From assembly GCF_030464345.1 (NCBI RefSeq), contig NZ_VCYH01000009.1, forward strand, positions 55,170 to 119,169: a stretch of DNA of 64,000 bases. The letters are read 5' to 3'. Below, piece by piece: positions 62,081 through 64,000 of this stretch. The stretch's first letter is position 1; each line of letters begins with the position of its first letter. Source of the stretch: Methanoculleus frigidifontis (GTDB lineage Archaea > Halobacteriota > Methanomicrobia > Methanomicrobiales > Methanoculleaceae). The notes under the pieces were generated by a model, which did not search any database, had not been told where the DNA came from, and worked only from the letters and a program-made list of their open reading frames with translations. Made by a program: the position numbers and the translations under genes.

Positions 62081-62914
62081 ATGGGGACGATCCTGCTCGG
62101 ACCGACCGCAGCCCTGGTGATGCAGTGGGCGCTCCCGCTCTACCGCCACGGCATCACGCACCGGTATGCCGACGTCCTCGATCTCGCGGCCGGCCGGGAT
62201 CTCTTCACGCGCTGCGATGCGGTCTGCGACTGGTACGGCGAGGTTATCCTGAACCGGAAGCACTGTATCCGGAGCCTGGCTCTCCGGGACGTGCAGGCGC
62301 TCGGGGAGGACGCCTGCGTCATCATCCTCGCCGCCGGCATGTCGCCGCTCGGCCTTGAGCTGGTGAGCAGCGACGATCCGTGCCCGTCCCGCATCATCGA
62401 GGTCGACATCGCTGGGATGGGCGAGAAAGCCGCGCTCTACCGCCGGATCGATCCGGTCAGAAGCCGGCGAATACGCTGCCTGAACGCGGACATCACGTCG
62501 GAAGCGTCGCTCCGGATGCTCTCCCGGGAGGCCCGCGGCTGCCCGGCAATCGTTCTCCTCGAAGGCATCACCTACTACCTCTCGGGCCGTGAGCTCGCCG
62601 GCATCCTCGGGGCGTTCCACTCCCGGGACGCCGGCAACCGGTTCGTCATCGAGTACCTGCTGCCGTGCGACGTCGTAAACCCGGCACGGCGGCATATTCC
62701 ACGGGAAATCTTCCGGATAATTCAGGAGAGCGCCGGGCTCGCGGCGACCCGGTGCTACACCCACGAAAGCCTTGGGCGCCTGGTGGCGGAATGCGGCGGT
62801 GCGGTCGAGGCGCACTACAATATGACGGCGATGGAGCGCTGCCGCACCGGCAGGAACCACTTCTTCCCGCATGGCGAGGACGGGTGGATCGTCTGCTCGC
62901 ACGGCCGGATCTGA
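62081..62914 (+). CDS. LCM-like class I SAM methyltransferase
   Basis: A 277-residue protein. The SAM-binding motif is ACVIILAAGMSPLGLELVSS and a later acidic strand (RIIEVDIAGMGEKAALY) binds the cofactor ribose. CPAIVLLEGITYYLSGRELA and FVIEYLLPCDVVNPARRHIP resemble the leucine carboxyl methyltransferase/polyketide-type group. The start is 6 bases after the deaminase stop, so the two are probably cotranscribed. The substrate is unknown. Confidence 0.8.
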   Translation: MGTILLGPTAALVMQWALPLYRHGITHRYADVLDLAAGRDLFTRCDAVCDWYGEVILNRKHCIRSLALRDVQALGEDACVIILAAGMSPLGLELVSSDDPCPSRIIEVDIAGMGEKAALYRRIDPVRSRRIRCLNADITSEASLRMLSREARGCPAIVLLEGITYYLSGRELAGILGAFHSRDAGNRFVIEYLLPCDVVNPARRHIPREIFRIIQESAGLAATRCYTHESLGRLVAECGGAVEAHYNMTAMERCRTGRNHFFPHGEDGWIVCSHGRI

Positions 62915-62965
62915 TCGGTTTATCCCGCCTGCCGGACAATCCCTGTACACTCCCCCGGTGCTGCC

Positions 62966-63766
62966 ATGACATCATTCCATCTCCTTTCCTGTGCGCTCGG
63001 TGCGGTTGTCCTTGTGCTGATCGCCTTCTCTGCCGGCCTGCTGCTCGGCAGCGCTCCCGAGCGCGACGTGCTCTACCAGGTCTCGACGATCGATGCCCTG
63101 CTGCAGGGTGTCTACGACGGCGTCGCCCCGATCGACGACCTCGCCCGCCACGGCGACTTCGGTCTCGGCTGTTTCGATACGCTCGATGGTGAGCTGATCG
63201 GCCTCGACGGTGTCTGGTACCGGATCCCCGCCGACGGCCGGGTTCGCCAGGTCCCGGGAAACGCGACCGTTCCGTTTGCGGCCGTGACCTTCTTCGAGCC
63301 CGATATCACCCTCCCGCTCACCGGCCCGGTCAACCTCACCGGGTGCGAGGCCCGCCTCGATACGGTGATCCCGTCCGAGAACCTCTTCTATGCAGTCCGG
63401 ATCGACGGCACCTTCGCCACGGTCACGGCACGGAGCGAGCCTGCGCAGGAGAAGCCCTACCGGCCCCTCGTCGACGTGATCGAAGATGAGGAGGTGGTCT
63501 TCCACCTCGAGAACGTCACCGGAACCGTCGTCGGGTTCCGGACACCGGCACTCGCCCGGGGTGTGAATATACCCGGCTATCACCTGCACTTCATCACCGG
63601 CGACCGGACCGCAGGCGGCCATATCCTGGATTTTTATCTCCTGAACGGGACGGCGGCGATCGACGTCACGCCGGACTTCCTGATGCGCCTCCCCACAGAG
63701 GGTGACTTCTGCACGACGGATCTTACGCTCGACCAGCAGGAGGCGCTTGTAAGCGTGGAGAAGTGA
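62966..63766 (+). CDS. budA: acetolactate decarboxylase with N-terminal membrane anchor
   Basis: A 266-residue protein. Residues 5-27 (HLLSCALGAVVLVLIAFSAG) are a signal anchor or signal peptide. The remainder is a full BudA/AlsD domain: VLYQVSTIDALLQGVYDG, ARHGDFGLGCFDTLDGELIG, and the zinc-binding histidines in GYHLHFITGDRTAGGHILDF (HxH...H), plus a conserved Glu in PSENLFYAVRIDG. It converts acetolactate to acetoin. Export or membrane attachment is unusual for this enzyme. Confidence 0.88.
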   Translation: MTSFHLLSCALGAVVLVLIAFSAGLLLGSAPERDVLYQVSTIDALLQGVYDGVAPIDDLARHGDFGLGCFDTLDGELIGLDGVWYRIPADGRVRQVPGNATVPFAAVTFFEPDITLPLTGPVNLTGCEARLDTVIPSENLFYAVRIDGTFATVTARSEPAQEKPYRPLVDVIEDEEVVFHLENVTGTVVGFRTPALARGVNIPGYHLHFITGDRTAGGHILDFYLLNGTAAIDVTPDFLMRLPTEGDFCTTDLTLDQQEALVSVEK

Positions 63767-63954
63767 ACCGGCCTTTGGCCATTCTTCCGGCAAAGCGAGC
63801 CTGGCAGGCCCGACAATGCAGGCTGAAGCGGATATGGATCCCGGAGTATCGGCTTTTGGGAGAACGCTGCACGCTGCGTGATTGGCGGGTTTTCACGTGA
63901 CTCTTTTTTCAGCAGGACTTCTGTGGACTTCCAATACCCGGGGGGGCGTGGTGG

Positions 63955-64000
63955 CAATCGCAAGCGGGGGAGGGGTACAAGGGGAGGGGGCCTGCCCCCT
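63955..64000 (+). repeat. left end of a further dispersed repeat copy, running off the window
   Basis: AATCGC, G-runs and GGGGAGGGGGCCTGCCCCCT match the left outer arm and hairpin. The core would lie beyond the window. It could instead be a solo arm. Confidence 0.6.

Noticed and set aside
1..64000. Ribosomal RNA genes or transposase genes.
   Set aside because: None were recognised; only one tRNA gene and non-coding repeats were found.

Overview
The window looks like a stretch of a GC-rich methanogenic archaeon of the Methanomicrobiales, most likely Methanoculleus or a close relative. The archaeal markers are a geranylgeranylglyceryl phosphate synthase, an archaeal-type threonyl-tRNA synthetase, an XPD-like helicase, a family B DNA polymerase, IorAB, an archaeal MtaB-type methylthiotransferase and TATA boxes placed 25-30 bases before many start codons. 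The genus is inferred from gene content and base composition; no marker gene in the window fixes it.

Layout. 1-5.5 kb is an accessory zone of toxin-antitoxin-like genes: two divergent ribbon-helix-helix proteins, a twice-frameshifted DUF4258 gene beside an intact YgiT-type zinc-finger gene, and a MntA/HepT pair, with a large UPF0182 membrane protein between them. 5.6-7.2 kb holds a CBS-pair protein convergent with a CPA2 cation/proton antiporter. 8-19 kb is a housekeeping run on the minus strand: a truncated asparagine synthetase, gatC, gatA, gatB, topA, GGGP synthase, a TrmJ-like methyltransferase, dcd and then thrS. purB and a DUF2115 gene follow. 22-25.8 kb is a membrane-stress cluster with two MscS channels, two DUF5654 proteins and a broken CorA gene. 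25.8-31.8 kb holds an XPD-like helicase, a DNA alkyltransferase, a ketopantoate reductase, a MobA-like protein and a secreted beta-propeller. 32.5-37.7 kb holds pyrDK, a malate dehydrogenase and polymerase B. 40-46.7 kb holds TMEM175-like and bactofilin-like membrane proteins, a zinc-ribbon protein and an iorA-iorB-methyltransferase-Rsm22 operon. tRNA-Ile(GAU) and serS follow. 50.7-53.7 kb is a znuABC-type metal importer with its DtxR-family regulator and a candidate operator. 53.8-57.7 kb holds the MtaB-type enzyme and the nadX-nadA-nadC NAD operon. The right end holds a MEDS/PAS sensor, a HEAT-repeat protein, a yeast-FCY1-like cytosine deaminase, a LCM-like methyltransferase and a membrane-anchored acetolactate decarboxylase.

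The strongest unexplained signal is a family of dispersed intergenic repeats of roughly 340-460 bp. There are eight copies in 64 kb, a probable ninth at the right edge, and several solo arms. Their imperfect terminal inverted repeats each carry a G-run/C-run hairpin, and there are further conserved hairpins inside. No copy overlaps a convincing gene. One copy is split by a 187-bp insert with its own inverted ends, a repeat nested in a repeat. The family looks like a non-autonomous (MITE-like) element, but a structured RNA or DNA-organising site is not excluded.
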